From Miniphocaeibacter sp012841535 (GTDB taxonomy: Bacteria > Bacillota > Clostridia > Tissierellales > Peptoniphilaceae), in NCBI RefSeq assembly GCF_049274025.1, contig NZ_JBASRV010000012.1: DNA of 64,000 nt. One strand, 5' to 3'. Made by a program: the position numbers and the translations under genes. Of this stretch, positions 16,567 to 25,974 are shown piece by piece. Position 1 is the stretch's first letter. Every line of letters begins with the position of its first letter. The notes below the pieces were generated by a model. It did not search any database. It worked only from the letters and a program-made list of their open reading frames with translations, and was not told the origin of the DNA.

Positions 16567-18234
16567 CTATGCTTCAATAATTATTGGTAATATCATTGGT
16601 TTTCTTTTGATTTTACCATAAACATATTTTTTCAGATTTTCTCTAACACTATTTTTAATTGTAGTCCAATCTTTTATATTTTTATTTCTACAAACGGATA
16701 AAGCATTTTCTGCCACTAATTTTGCTTCTTCCATTAAATTAGTATTTTCTTTTACATAAACAAATCCTCTAGAAATAATATCAGGTTCAGAAATAATCTC
16801 ACCAGTATCCTTATTTACAGTTATTACTACAACTATTAATCCGTCCTCTGCAAGATGTTTTCTATCTCTAAGAACAATATTTCCAACATCGCCTATTCCT
16901 AATCCATCTACTAGTATATTACCTGCATAATCTGTTTCTACAAGTTTTCCTGTACGTTTAGTAAATTCAAAAGTATTACCATTTTTACCTATGAAAATAT
17001 TTTTTTTCTTCATTCCTAAACTTTCTGCCAGTTCCGCGTGTTTTTTTAAATGTCTATATTCACCATGGATAGGAATAAAGAATTTAGGCTTTAATAGAGT
17101 ATGAATTAACTTTAATTCTTCTTGACAAGCATGCCCAGAAACATGAACATCTGCCAATGTATCATATATAATATTAACACCTATTTCTGTTAATTTATTT
17201 ATTATTGAAGATACTGTTTTTTCATTTCCTGGTATTGGGGAAGCCGAAATAATTACTGTGTCCTCTGGAACTAATTGTACTTTCCTATGCTCTCCATAAG
17301 CCATTCTTGTCAAAGCACTCATAGGCTCACCTTGACTTCCTGTAGTCAATAAAACTATTTTATTGCCTTTGTACTTATCTATATCCTTTAATTCAATAAA
17401 TGTATCATCTTTTACTTTTAAATAATCCAATTCCCTTGCAACGGAAACAATATTTACCATTGATCTTCCCGATAATGCAATTTTTCTACCATAATGTTCT
17501 GCCGCATTAATAACTTGTTGTATTCTATGAACATTTGAAGCAAAGGTTGCTACAACTATTCTAGATTTTGCTTTTGAAAATAAGTCTATAAAAGTTTCTC
17601 CAACAGATTTTTCACTTAAGGTATATCCAGGTCTTTCCACATTTGTACTTTCTGCAAGTAATACTAAAACACCTTTTTTACCTAACTCTGCTATTCTTGT
17701 TAAATCCATTACATCTCCATCGATTGGAGTAAAATCTATTTTAAAATCACCTGTGAAAAAAATAACTCCTATAGGTGTAGTAATAGCAAAACTAACAGAA
17801 TCCGGTATACTATGACTAGCTTGTATAAATTCTACAGAAAAAATACCTAATTTTATTGAGCTTCCTTTTTCAACTATCTTCAGATTTTTTTTACTTAACC
17901 CATGTTCATTTAATTTTGCTTTTATTAAGCCAATTGTTAATTTAGTTCCATATACTGGAACATCAAAATTCCTTAATATATATGGAATTGCTCCTATATG
18001 GTCTTCATGACCATGTGTAACAACAATTCCTCTAATTTTTTCTTTGTTTTTTTCCAAATAATCTGTATCTGGTATAACTAAATCTACTCCAGGCATATTA
18101 TCATCTGGAAAAGTTAAACCACTGTCGACTATAATTAAATCTTTTCCAAATTCTACGACAGTCATATTTTTACCAATTTCAGAAACCCCGCCTAAAGGTA
18201 TAATTTTTAATTTATTTTGTTTTTTTGGTGCCAT
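16567..18234 (-). CDS. rnj: Ribonuclease J
   Basis: A 555-residue metallo-beta-lactamase-fold endo/5'-exoribonuclease that takes part in mRNA decay and rRNA maturation. The metal-binding motif HGHEDH is at residues 74-79, the beta-CASP region carries TTGSQGEPMSALTRMA, and the later HVSGHACQEEL and PIHGEYRHL motifs are present. The short C-terminal domain is retained. The gene overlaps the preceding Fur-family gene by 23 bases, and its ATG follows AAGGAG, which supports this start. Only one RNase J gene is seen, so it cannot be named J1 or J2. Confidence 0.96.
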   Translation of the reverse strand: MAPKKQNKLKIIPLGGVSEIGKNMTVVEFGKDLIIVDSGLTFPDDNMPGVDLVIPDTDYLEKNKEKIRGIVVTHGHEDHIGAIPYILRNFDVPVYGTKLTIGLIKAKLNEHGLSKKNLKIVEKGSSIKLGIFSVEFIQASHSIPDSVSFAITTPIGVIFFTGDFKIDFTPIDGDVMDLTRIAELGKKGVLVLLAESTNVERPGYTLSEKSVGETFIDLFSKAKSRIVVATFASNVHRIQQVINAAEHYGRKIALSGRSMVNIVSVARELDYLKVKDDTFIELKDIDKYKGNKIVLLTTGSQGEPMSALTRMAYGEHRKVQLVPEDTVIISASPIPGNEKTVSSIINKLTEIGVNIIYDTLADVHVSGHACQEELKLIHTLLKPKFFIPIHGEYRHLKKHAELAESLGMKKKNIFIGKNGNTFEFTKRTGKLVETDYAGNILVDGLGIGDVGNIVLRDRKHLAEDGLIVVVITVNKDTGEIISEPDIISRGFVYVKENTNLMEEAKLVAENALSVCRNKNIKDWTTIKNSVRENLKKYVYGKIKRKPMILPIIIEA

Positions 18235-18688
18235 TCAAATCTCCTTGTTCAATTTCTTTAGATTGACATTCGGAGCACAGTCCAAAAAATTTCAAAACAT
18301 GATTTTGAATTTTAAAATTATAAGTTTTTTCTATATCTTCTTCTATATTATCTAATAAATCATATTTCACTTCTTCAACCTTACTACAATTTGTACAAAT
18401 TAAATGATGATGTTGATGTTTTTCTCCATCTGAAACAAGTTCGTATCTATATCTATTATCATCAAAATCCAATTTGTAAACTATATCTAGTTCTTCAAAT
18501 AACAATAAAGTTCTATAAACTGTTGCTATTCCAATGTCTTTATCTATTTTATTAACTATTTCATGTAGTTCCTCAGGACTTAAGTGGGATTCATCATTTT
18601 CTAACAAGGCTTGAAAAATAACTTCTCTTTGTTTTGTTACTTTATAACCATTTTCTGTTAATATTTGTTTTAAATTATTTAAATCCAT
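18212..18688 (-). CDS. Fur-family metal-dependent regulator
   Basis: A 158-residue regulator with an N-terminal winged helix (about residues 1-85, including IGIATVYRTLLLFEE) and a C-terminal dimerisation domain. The structural zinc site is complete, C98/C101 and C138/C141, and the regulatory metal ligands H91 and H93 lie in HQHHHLICTNC. The sequence does not decide between Fur, PerR and Zur. It sits between yrzB and the RNase J gene in a conserved Clostridia operon starting near ireB, so it may be co-transcribed rather than autoregulated; no Fur box was recognised. Confidence 0.92.
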   Translation of the reverse strand: MDLNNLKQILTENGYKVTKQREVIFQALLENDESHLSPEELHEIVNKIDKDIGIATVYRTLLLFEELDIVYKLDFDDNRYRYELVSDGEKHQHHHLICTNCSKVEEVKYDLLDNIEEDIEKTYNFKIQNHVLKFFGLCSECQSKEIEQGDLNGTKKTK

Positions 18689-18701
18689 AAACCCTCCTAT
18701 T

Positions 18702-18950
18702 CTACTGAATTCTTTCTCCTTTTAATTTTTCATATATTTCCACAGCATCTTTTAATTCTTCTTCATCTTCTATGCCTTCTAAAATTATTTCTCCATTATT
18801 AGCTCTTTTTATTCTAAATATATATATAGTATTATCTTCTTTATTTGTAGTTAAAAGAGCAGCATAATCATTATCATCCATTCCAAAAGTATCTAATAGC
18901 TCATATTTATGCAAGTTACCTGACTCATCATAAAGTTCTATAATCTCCAT
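18702..18950 (-). CDS. yrzB: DUF1292 protein, YrzB-like
   Basis: An 82-residue acidic protein with the DUF1292 pattern: DESGNLHKYELLDTF, YAALLTT and IYIFRIKR, then GIEDEEELKDAVEIYEKL. The function of this small cytosolic family is unknown. It keeps its usual position between ruvX and the Fur-family gene, as in other Firmicutes, with an 8-base gap to ruvX and 13 bases to fur. The start ATG follows AGGAGG. Confidence 0.9.
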   Translation of the reverse strand: MEIIELYDESGNLHKYELLDTFGMDDNDYAALLTTNKEDNTIYIFRIKRANNGEIILEGIEDEEELKDAVEIYEKLKGERIQ

Positions 18951-18958
18951 TGCTCCTC

Positions 18959-19369
18959 CTAATACATATCCAAATATGCTTGAAGAATATAAGTTGCTGC
19001 AACCATATCTATTAATTTTTTTCTTTTTTTTCTTCTTACATTTCCTTCAATTAATGTTCTTTCAGCAGAAACTGTAGTTAATCTTTCATCTTGAAAAACT
19101 ATTTCTGCAGAAATAGCTTTCTTTAATTTTTCACAAAATTTATAAACTTTTTCTGCCTGAGGACCTATTGTATTATTCATATTTTTAGGTAGTCCGACAA
19201 TTATTTTTATAATATTATTTTCTTCAATTATTTTTAAAAGTTCTTTTATATCATCTTTATCATTTGTTCTAAATATCGTTTTATAGCCCTGTGCCGTAAT
19301 AAAGAAAGGATCGCTAATTGCAACACCTATTGTCTTATCACCTATATCTAAACCCATATATCTTTCCAT
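18959..19369 (-). CDS. ruvX: Holliday junction resolvase-like protein RuvX (YqgF)
   Basis: A 136-residue RNase H-fold nuclease of the YqgF family, implicated in Holliday junction resolution and 16S rRNA 5'-end processing. The first acidic motif is MGLDIGDKTIGVAISD near the N-terminus; the second and third are IIVGLPKNMN and FQDERLTT, with a final aspartate in LIDMVAA. The frame stays open for 20 more codons upstream, but those lie inside the aldo/keto reductase gene. The ATG at 19369 has AGGTGG in front, overlaps that gene's stop (TAATG), and gives the family's normal length. Confidence 0.92.
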   Translation of the reverse strand: MERYMGLDIGDKTIGVAISDPFFITAQGYKTIFRTNDKDDIKELLKIIEENNIIKIIVGLPKNMNNTIGPQAEKVYKFCEKLKKAISAEIVFQDERLTTVSAERTLIEGNVRRKKRKKLIDMVAATYILQAYLDMY

Positions 19370-20319
19370 TAGACCACCTTTATATAAAAATCTGGACAAA
19401 CTGTAGCACAATATCCACATAAAACGCATTTATTATAATCAACAGTAGACACTCCATTTAGAATTTTTAATGCATCTTGATTACATCTTTGTACACAATT
19501 TCCACAAGCAGTACAATACTCTTCAATTATTAATTTCCTTCGTTTTGAAAGTAACTTTTCCTTTAGTTCTTCAGGATAAACTCCATTGTTAATTAAAGAT
19601 ATATTACAATCTATTTCTTCAATACTTTGCATTCCAACAGCAATAGAATCTATAAATTTTAGCTTATTTAAAAATTTGAAAGATTTCTCAATATCCTTAA
19701 TTAAATGACCTCCACCTAACGGCTTCATACTGTAAATACCCTTGCCAAGTTTTTTTGATTCCTCTAATGCTTTAATCATTTCAGTAACATTACCATCGCC
19801 AATACCAAGTCCATCTTTATTTAAAATTGGATGAATTAACTCTAGCTCAGGATATTTATTAGCTCCTAGAACTCCACTTATTCTATGAGTAGATAATCCC
19901 AGGGCCCTAATATATCCCTTATTTTTAGCCTCCATGAAGAATTCCAAAGCTTCATAATGCCCTTTAATTGTTAATTCTGACTCCTGTTCATGTAGTAGGA
20001 ATATATCTATATAATCTGTATTTAATTCATTTAGAGCCTCTTTTAATGCATCTTCAGCTAATTTTCTATTCCATGCATAAGATTTAGTAGAGATGATTAA
20101 ATCATTTCTACTAAATCCTTTTAATGCCTCTCTTATATAATAATAATTGTCATATAATTGAGCTGTGTCTATAAAATTAATCCCATTATTAAAAGCATGC
20201 TCTATTAAATACGCCCCTTCTTTTATAGTTAAATTACTTTGAAAGGGCGTCATAGTTAAGCTACCAAAACAAATATTTGAAGTTATAATACCTGTGTTTC
20301 CTAATTCGCTATATTTCAT
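19369..20319 (-). CDS. Aldo/keto reductase with C-terminal 4Fe-4S ferredoxin domain
   Basis: A 316-residue protein with a TIM-barrel aldo/keto reductase domain carrying the catalytic set D51, Y56, K79 and H110 (NFIDTAQLYDN, ISTKSY, FLLHEQE), and a bacterial ferredoxin-like domain in the last 55 residues with two cysteine clusters (CTACGNCVQRC and CVLCGYCATVC). Such fused reductases may draw electrons from the iron-sulfur clusters; the substrate is unknown. It sits between ireB and ruvX, which are usually next to each other, and overlaps ruvX by one base, so it appears to have been inserted in the operon. Confidence 0.9.
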   Translation of the reverse strand: MKYSELGNTGIITSNICFGSLTMTPFQSNLTIKEGAYLIEHAFNNGINFIDTAQLYDNYYYIREALKGFSRNDLIISTKSYAWNRKLAEDALKEALNELNTDYIDIFLLHEQESELTIKGHYEALEFFMEAKNKGYIRALGLSTHRISGVLGANKYPELELIHPILNKDGLGIGDGNVTEMIKALEESKKLGKGIYSMKPLGGGHLIKDIEKSFKFLNKLKFIDSIAVGMQSIEEIDCNISLINNGVYPEELKEKLLSKRRKLIIEEYCTACGNCVQRCNQDALKILNGVSTVDYNKCVLCGYCATVCPDFYIKVV

Positions 20320-20322
20320 TAA

Positions 20323-20598
20323 TTATTTTATATTATTCTCTTTCAAATAAAATTCTAATAGTTCTTCAAGTAAATCATCTCTGTCGATTTGTCTAATAAT
20401 ATTTCTTGCATTTCCATGACTTGTAATATAAGTTGGGTCGTCTGATAATATATATCCTATAATTTGATTTACAGGTTTATAACCTTTTTCTTCTAATAGG
20501 TTATAAACAGATTTCAAAATTTCTTTAACGGACTTTGATTCTTCTTTTTGTGGTTCAAACATTACGGTTTTGTTGATATTATTATCTTCTTTTCTCAT
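20323..20598 (-). CDS. ireB: IreB-family regulatory phosphoprotein
   Basis: A 91-residue protein of the former DUF965 family. The core reads KSVYNLLEEKGYKPVNQIIG, YILSDDPTYIT and GNARNIIRQIDRDD, nearly invariant in the family. In Enterococcus faecalis IreB is phosphorylated on N-terminal threonines by the serine/threonine kinase IreK and affects cephalosporin resistance. Here the N-terminal tail has a single threonine, T11, in NKTVMFEP. It lies 8 bases downstream of alaS, its usual neighbour. Confidence 0.95.
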   Translation of the reverse strand: MRKEDNNINKTVMFEPQKEESKSVKEILKSVYNLLEEKGYKPVNQIIGYILSDDPTYITSHGNARNIIRQIDRDDLLEELLEFYLKENNIK

Positions 20599-20606
20599 TT
20601 TTCCTC

Positions 20607-23246
20607 CTATTTTATTATTGATTCTAAAATTTCATCTACTGAATCCATTGCAAATTTAACTTTAGTTACATCTTTTCCACCAGCCATGGCAAAGTCTTTT
20701 CTTCCTCCACCATTACCACCTGTTAAAATAGCTACTTCTTTTACTATATTTCCTGCAGAAATATTTTTTTCAACTATATCCTTAGTAACCAAGGCTAAAA
20801 AATTAACTTTCTTACCACTTGTATTTGACATTACTACAATTCCTGAACCAAGCTTATCCCTTATAGTATCACCTAATTCTCTAAATGTGTTCATATCCAT
20901 ATCTTTTGCTGAGTATTTAATATATTTAATTCCCTTTATTTCATTAACATTTGCTAATACTGAATCTAGGTCCTTTTTGCTCTCTTCATTTTTAATTTTT
21001 TTAAGCTCTTTTTCTAATGATTTTATATCTTTCTGTATTAAAGATATTTTATTATTAATTTCTTTTCTATCTACCTTTAATTCCTTAGAAATATCATTTA
21101 ATAATTTTTCATTTTCTTTTAAATGATTATATACTTCCGGTCCTGTAATAGCTTCTATTCTTCTTATTCCTGCTGCAACAGATGATTCAGAAATTATTTC
21201 AAACATTTGTATGTCTGAAGTTGATGAAGCATGAGTTCCACCGCATAGCTCTACTGAATATTTATCTCCAATATTAATTACTCTAACAATATCCCTATAT
21301 TTATCTTCAAATAAACCAATTGCTCCCAAATCTTCAGACTCTTTTAAAGTCATATAATTTGAACTAATCGGTAAACCTAAAGAAATTATTTCGTTTACTT
21401 TGTCTTGGACCTTCATTAAATTTTCTTTTGAGATAGCCTCATAATGAGTTATATCAAATCTTAATCTATCTGGACCTACATAGGACCCAGCTTGATGAAC
21501 ATGAGTTCCTAAAACTTCTCTTAAAGCTTTGTGAAGTAAATGAGTTGCTGTATGATTTCTAACAGTATTTTTCCTTCTCATTAAATCAACTTTTAACTCT
21601 ACATTATCCCCTACGGAAAACTCACCATTATCAACTTTTATATGATGTAAAATAGCATTGTTAGAATTTTTAGTAGTATTTGTTACATAAGCTTTCGCAT
21701 CTTTATCTTCAATAAGACCCGTATCTCCTACTTGTCCTCCTCCTTCTCCATAGAAAGAGGTTTCTTCTACTACTAGTATACCATTTTCTCCCTTTGATAT
21801 TCTATTTACATCTTCTCCATCTACAAATATCTTAATAATTTTTGATTTGTTTTCTGTTTTTTCATATCCTAAAAAATTTGTTTCTGTTAAGTTTTCAATA
21901 CTTTCATTAATTTCATTAGACCAACCAATATTATCCTCGTGTCTAGAAAGTCTTGATCTAATTCTTTGTTCTTCCATTAGTTTATTAAATTCAGATAAAT
22001 TCACCTTTAAATCATTTTCTTCTAAAATTTCCATTGTTAAATCAATTGGAAAACCATAGGTATCATATAATTTAAAAGCATCCTTACTGTTAATTTCTGA
22101 CAAATTCTGACTTTTACTTTCAGCCATAATTTTTTCAAGTATATTAAGACCTTGGTCTATAGTTTCTTGAAATTTATTTTCTTCAGCATTTATTATTTTA
22201 AATATTCTTTCACTATCTTCTAATAATTCTGGATATTCGGTATTATAGATTTCCATAACTTTTTTTGCTACTTCTACAATAAAGTTTCCTTCAATACCTA
22301 GTAATTTTCCATGTCTAGAAGCTCTTCTTAAAAGTCTTCTAAGAACATATCCTCTACCTTCATTACTTGGTATTACACCATCATATATTAAAAATGTTAT
22401 AGCTCGTATGTGGTCAGCAATAATTCTAATGGAAACATCATCTTCTTCATCTGTTTTATATTTCTTATTAGAAATATTTTCTACTACAGAAATAATGTCT
22501 TTTACTAAACCAATTTCAAAAATATTGTCAGCATTTTCTAATACCATTGTTAATCTTTCTAAACCCATTCCAGTATCTATATTAGGTGAGTCTAGATCAT
22601 GGTAAACTCCATTTGAATCTTTGTTGAACTGTGTAAATACTAAATTCCATACTTCTAAAAATCTATCACAATCACAACCAGGTTTACAGTTTGGATCGTC
22701 ACAGCCATGGCCTATTCCTCTATCTACGTGAATTTCAGAACAAGGTCCACAAGGTCCCTCATCTAACTCCCAGAAGTTATCTTCTTTACCTAGTCTAACA
22801 ATCTTTTCTTCAGGAATACCTATATGGTTTTTCCATATATCATAAGCTTCATCGTCTTCCTCATAAACAGAAACCCAAAGTATTTCTTCAGGTATTTCCA
22901 TTTTTTCTGTTAAAAATTCCCAAGCCCAAGTAATAGCTTCTTTTTTAAAATAGTCTCCAAAAGAAAAATTCCCTAACATTTCAAAGAAAGTACCATGTCT
23001 TTGAGTCTTTCCAACTGATTCTATATCACCAGTTCTTATACATCTTTGTGATGATGCAGCCCTATTTTTAGGCATTTTTAATTCCCCAGTAAAATATTTT
23101 TTTATTGGTGCCATACCTGCATTTATTAACAATAAACTATTATCATCTTGTGGAATCAAGGGAAAACTTTTTAATATATTATGATCTTTATCTTTAAAAA
23201 AATCTAAAAATTCTTTTCTAATTTCATTTAATCCTAATTTTTTCAT
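20607..23246 (-). CDS. alaS: Alanine-tRNA ligase
   Basis: An 879-residue class II synthetase charging tRNA-Ala. The catalytic core begins at the N-terminus (GMAPIKKYFTGE, TGDIESVGKTQRHGTFFEML). The editing domain has HTATHLLH around residues 562-569 and CGGTH at about 668-672, which coordinate zinc for clearing misacylated serine. The C-terminal glycine-rich GGNGGGRKDFAMAGG is present. The length is standard. There is no T-box in front; it follows the permease gene by 11 bases and starts with ATG after AAGGTGAGG. Confidence 0.98.
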   Translation of the reverse strand: MKKLGLNEIRKEFLDFFKDKDHNILKSFPLIPQDDNSLLLINAGMAPIKKYFTGELKMPKNRAASSQRCIRTGDIESVGKTQRHGTFFEMLGNFSFGDYFKKEAITWAWEFLTEKMEIPEEILWVSVYEEDDEAYDIWKNHIGIPEEKIVRLGKEDNFWELDEGPCGPCSEIHVDRGIGHGCDDPNCKPGCDCDRFLEVWNLVFTQFNKDSNGVYHDLDSPNIDTGMGLERLTMVLENADNIFEIGLVKDIISVVENISNKKYKTDEEDDVSIRIIADHIRAITFLIYDGVIPSNEGRGYVLRRLLRRASRHGKLLGIEGNFIVEVAKKVMEIYNTEYPELLEDSERIFKIINAEENKFQETIDQGLNILEKIMAESKSQNLSEINSKDAFKLYDTYGFPIDLTMEILEENDLKVNLSEFNKLMEEQRIRSRLSRHEDNIGWSNEINESIENLTETNFLGYEKTENKSKIIKIFVDGEDVNRISKGENGILVVEETSFYGEGGGQVGDTGLIEDKDAKAYVTNTTKNSNNAILHHIKVDNGEFSVGDNVELKVDLMRRKNTVRNHTATHLLHKALREVLGTHVHQAGSYVGPDRLRFDITHYEAISKENLMKVQDKVNEIISLGLPISSNYMTLKESEDLGAIGLFEDKYRDIVRVINIGDKYSVELCGGTHASSTSDIQMFEIISESSVAAGIRRIEAITGPEVYNHLKENEKLLNDISKELKVDRKEINNKISLIQKDIKSLEKELKKIKNEESKKDLDSVLANVNEIKGIKYIKYSAKDMDMNTFRELGDTIRDKLGSGIVVMSNTSGKKVNFLALVTKDIVEKNISAGNIVKEVAILTGGNGGGRKDFAMAGGKDVTKVKFAMDSVDEILESIIK

Positions 23247-23257
23247 ATAACCTCACC

Positions 23258-24472
23258 TTATATATTATCTTCTTCATTTTCTTCTTTAATAAAAAACTTC
23301 TTTACGTCATTTTTATAATGATTAATAACAACTTTTATCGTCGCAACAACCGGTACTGAAAAAATCATTCCCGGTACTCCAAACATACCTGCTCCAATTA
23401 TCAGACATAATAAAATCAACATCGGGTTTAATCCTATAGTTGTACCTAAAATTTTTGGAGCCATAATATTGTTTTCTGCCCATTGAATAAGCAAAAAAAC
23501 TACTGCAACAAATAGCGCTTTAATTGGACTATCAAAAAAAGCTATTAATACTGCGGGAATAAACCCAAGTGCCGGACCAATATAGGGGATAATATCTGCT
23601 ACACAAGTAATAATTCCTACTATTAGTGCATATTCAATCCTCATTATAAATAAAAATATAGCTGTAAGAACACCTACTGCCATTGCCATTATTAAACGGC
23701 CACGAACAAATTGTGAATTAACCTTATCTATATCCTTTAAGAGTGAAATAATATTTTCTCTATGTTTTTCTGGTATTGATTTTTTAAATCCTTCAACATA
23801 TTTTTCCTTATCCATTAAAAAATAAAAAGAAAATATTGGTATTAATACAATTCTTATTAGTCCGCTGGCTATTCCACTAACTCGTTCTCCGACATTTGAA
23901 ATTCCGGCAATTAATTTTCCTTGTAAGCTTGAAATACTTTTAGTAAAAGTTCCCTTCGCCTCTGTAATTAAGTTCTGTACAGTTTCATTTTCACTAAAGT
24001 TTTCCTTTAAAAATTTATATGCAGAATTAAACAAATCTTCAAAAAAGGACGGTAAAGTATATAACAATCTTTTTAATTGCTCGCTTAATTTAGGCATAAT
24101 TAGTATTATAATTATAGCAAATAATAATATAACTAAAAAATACACAAGTAAAATTGCATATGCCCGTTTTACCCCTTTATTCTCTAGTTTTTTTACTAAG
24201 GGATTAATTAAATATGCTACAACTAAAGCAATTATCATAGTTATAATGGTACTACCTATTATGGTAAACTTAGTAAAAATATATAACACTGCCAATATTA
24301 CCAGTATATATACTGTAACTCTCTTTATATAACTTTGATCTAATCTTAATCTATTTTTTAAACTGACTTTAGTATTTCCTATATTGATTAAATAATAAAT
24401 ACCTAAGGCAATTAAAACTGTTAGTAGAATAAATATAACATTTATTAAAGTCTCTCTAACATCAAATGGCAT
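23258..24472 (-). CDS. AI-2E family (PerM/YtvI-type) membrane protein
   Basis: A 404-residue polytopic membrane protein with about eight hydrophobic segments and the family motif around RGRLIMAMAVGVLTAI and YIGPALGFIPAVLIAFF. Members include the autoinducer exporter-like TqsA, putative PerM permeases and Na+/H+ exchangers, so the substrate cannot be told. The open frame begins 7 codons earlier, but AAGGAGG sits 8 bases before the ATG at 24472, which is chosen as the start. B. subtilis has a homologue (YrrI) in the same place before alaS. Confidence 0.9.
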   Translation of the reverse strand: MPFDVRETLINVIFILLTVLIALGIYYLINIGNTKVSLKNRLRLDQSYIKRVTVYILVILAVLYIFTKFTIIGSTIITMIIALVVAYLINPLVKKLENKGVKRAYAILLVYFLVILLFAIIIILIMPKLSEQLKRLLYTLPSFFEDLFNSAYKFLKENFSENETVQNLITEAKGTFTKSISSLQGKLIAGISNVGERVSGIASGLIRIVLIPIFSFYFLMDKEKYVEGFKKSIPEKHRENIISLLKDIDKVNSQFVRGRLIMAMAVGVLTAIFLFIMRIEYALIVGIITCVADIIPYIGPALGFIPAVLIAFFDSPIKALFVAVVFLLIQWAENNIMAPKILGTTIGLNPMLILLCLIIGAGMFGVPGMIFSVPVVATIKVVINHYKNDVKKFFIKEENEEDNI

Positions 24473-24520
24473 TTCACAACCTCCTTCATACAAGGAATAT
24501 TTTAAATTATAAATAAATAT

Positions 24521-24548
24521 TAAAAAAATATAGGCTGTAAACCTATAT
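24521..24548 (-). terminator. Terminator of the Rrf2-family gene
   Basis: A 7-bp stem, ATATAGG with complement CCTATAT, around a 7-base loop is followed by seven T on the minus strand. It lies about 55 bases after the Rrf2 gene stop and before the permease gene. Confidence 0.75.
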
Positions 24549-24601
24549 TAAATTAAATAAATAATTATCTACTGAAATTTAATATAAGAATTACAAGAGG
24601 A

Positions 24602-25015
24602 TTATCTCATATATTTACCAGCTACCATTTCTGCTAAATTCATAGAATTGGCTTTAGTTATTAATTCTTTAGAAATTTCAATCCAAACTCCTCTTGCTGG
24701 ACAATACCCTTCTTTAGAACAATAACCTTCATCAGTAGAACATTCAGTTGTACCAAAAAAATCTTCCAATGCTATTAATATTTCTCCAATACTAATATCT
24801 TCTGGATTTCTAGTTAAAAAATATCCTCCTTGTGATCCTCTGACACTACTAACTAAACCCTTTTTCTTTAATCGTCTAATTAATTGTTCTAAATAACTAT
24901 TTGATAAACCTGTCAATTTAGAAATTTCACTTAGAGGAATTGGTTCTAAACCATAGTTTTTTCCTAATACATACATTGCATGTAGTCCATATCTTCCTCG
25001 TGTTGAAAGTCTCAT
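24602..25015 (-). CDS. Rrf2-family regulator with cysteine triad (IscR/CymR-like)
   Basis: A 137-residue winged-helix regulator. The DNA-binding part reads MRLSTRGRYGLHAMYVLG, ISKLTGLSNSYLEQLIRRL and SVRGSQGGYFLTR, the standard Rrf2 pattern. Three cysteines, C92, C99 and C105, have a spacing of 6 and 5, close to the C-x5-C-x5-C iron-sulfur ligands of IscR. CymR proteins, which bind CysK instead, generally lack them. This favours an Fe-S-sensing member. It is a single-gene unit bracketed by terminators, and no isc/suf or cysteine genes are in the window to name its targets. Confidence 0.9.
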   Translation of the reverse strand: MRLSTRGRYGLHAMYVLGKNYGLEPIPLSEISKLTGLSNSYLEQLIRRLKKKGLVSSVRGSQGGYFLTRNPEDISIGEILIALEDFFGTTECSTDEGYCSKEGYCPARGVWIEISKELITKANSMNLAEMVAGKYMR

Positions 25016-25041
25016 CTATAATCCTCCATTATTACCCATAT

Positions 25042-25069
25042 ATTATATACTAAAATAGAACAAAAACAA
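25042..25069 (-). promoter_or_regulatory. Predicted promoter of the Rrf2-family gene
   Basis: A -10 TATAAT is read on the minus strand at 25047-25042, with a -35-like TTGTTT 16 bases upstream overlapping the edge of the degV terminator. The gene's own start is about 30 bases further on. Confidence 0.5.
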
Positions 25070-25089
25070 AGGTCCTATTAAGGACCTTT
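25068..25089 (-). terminator. Terminator after degV (leuS-degV operon)
   Basis: A 22-base near-perfect inverted repeat (AAAGGTCCT arm, 4-base loop) followed on the minus strand by GTTTTTG. It overlaps the degV stop codon. Confidence 0.85.
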
Positions 25090-25936
25090 ACTCATTTAAA
25101 TTTAAATATGTTCCAAAAAGCAAACCAACTGTCCCTGGTCCAATATGAGAACCAATTGCAGGCGAAACTTCTTCTATTCGAACATTTATATTTGGATATT
25201 TGTTTTTCATTTCCTCATATAATTTATAGGCTTTCTCTTTTTTGTATACATATGCTATAGTCATGTATTTTACATCTTCTGGTACAAAGGACAATATTTT
25301 TGCTATTGCTTTGTTATACCCTCTTGCTTTTTCAACCAAACCTAAGGATCCATCGTCTAGAACTGAAATAATAGGTTTTATGCTTAATACATCTCCTACA
25401 GTAGCTGATACTTTAGAAAGTCTTCCACCTCTTTTTAAATACTCTAGAGTTTCAGGAATAAAATATACCTCCTGATATTTTCTATGAAGATACAACCTAT
25501 CTATTATTTCATCAATAGATAAATCAAGTTTTCTTAGTTCAACTAAATATTCAACCATCCTTTTTAAATTTAAGGTTGTTGTTTTAACATTAATTATATG
25601 AATCCTATCGTCGCCTATCATATCTTTAGCCAATAGGCAAGAATCATAAGTTCCACTTAACTTCTCTGAAATTGGCATTACAATAACCGCATCTGGGTCA
25701 TCTTCCAATGCTTTCTTGAAAATCTCTATTAACAATCCAAATGGTGGCTGAGAAGTTGTAGGAAAATTTTTACTTGCAACTAATTTTTCATAAAAAACAT
25801 CATATTGTGTTGGATCTGGCTCCTTATATTCTTGTCCTTCAAAAGTATAATAAATAGGAAATACATTTATATTTTCTTGATCTATAAATTCTAATGGTAA
25901 AGTAGCTGTTGTGTCTGTAACTATATTAATTTTCAT
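25088..25936 (-). CDS. DegV family fatty-acid-binding protein (first copy)
   Basis: A 282-residue DegV/FakB-type protein. The N-terminal VTDTTATLPLEFI and the central SEKLSGTYDSCLLA and EYLKRGGRLS motifs are typical, as is the C-terminal SPAIGSHIGPGTVG. Family members bind a fatty acid and, as FakB, present it to the kinase FakA for phosphorylation. No fakA is seen here. It lies 38 bases downstream of leuS and probably shares its transcript. A diverged paralogue is at 30622-31521. Confidence 0.93.
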   Translation of the reverse strand: MKINIVTDTTATLPLEFIDQENINVFPIYYTFEGQEYKEPDPTQYDVFYEKLVASKNFPTTSQPPFGLLIEIFKKALEDDPDAVIVMPISEKLSGTYDSCLLAKDMIGDDRIHIINVKTTTLNLKRMVEYLVELRKLDLSIDEIIDRLYLHRKYQEVYFIPETLEYLKRGGRLSKVSATVGDVLSIKPIISVLDDGSLGLVEKARGYNKAIAKILSFVPEDVKYMTIAYVYKKEKAYKLYEEMKNKYPNINVRIEEVSPAIGSHIGPGTVGLLFGTYLNLNE

Positions 25937-25974
25937 TAAAATCTCCTATACATAATATTAATAATCTCATTATA

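Noticed and set aside
18959..19429. A longer 156-residue ruvX starting at 19429
   Set aside because: The extra 20 codons lie inside the aldo/keto reductase gene; the start at 19369 has AGGTGG and gives the usual length.
20548..21126. A 192-codon plus-strand frame opposite alaS and ireB
   Set aside because: A shadow frame rich in Ser, Phe and Ile, typical of the complement of AT-rich Lys/Glu/Asn codons.
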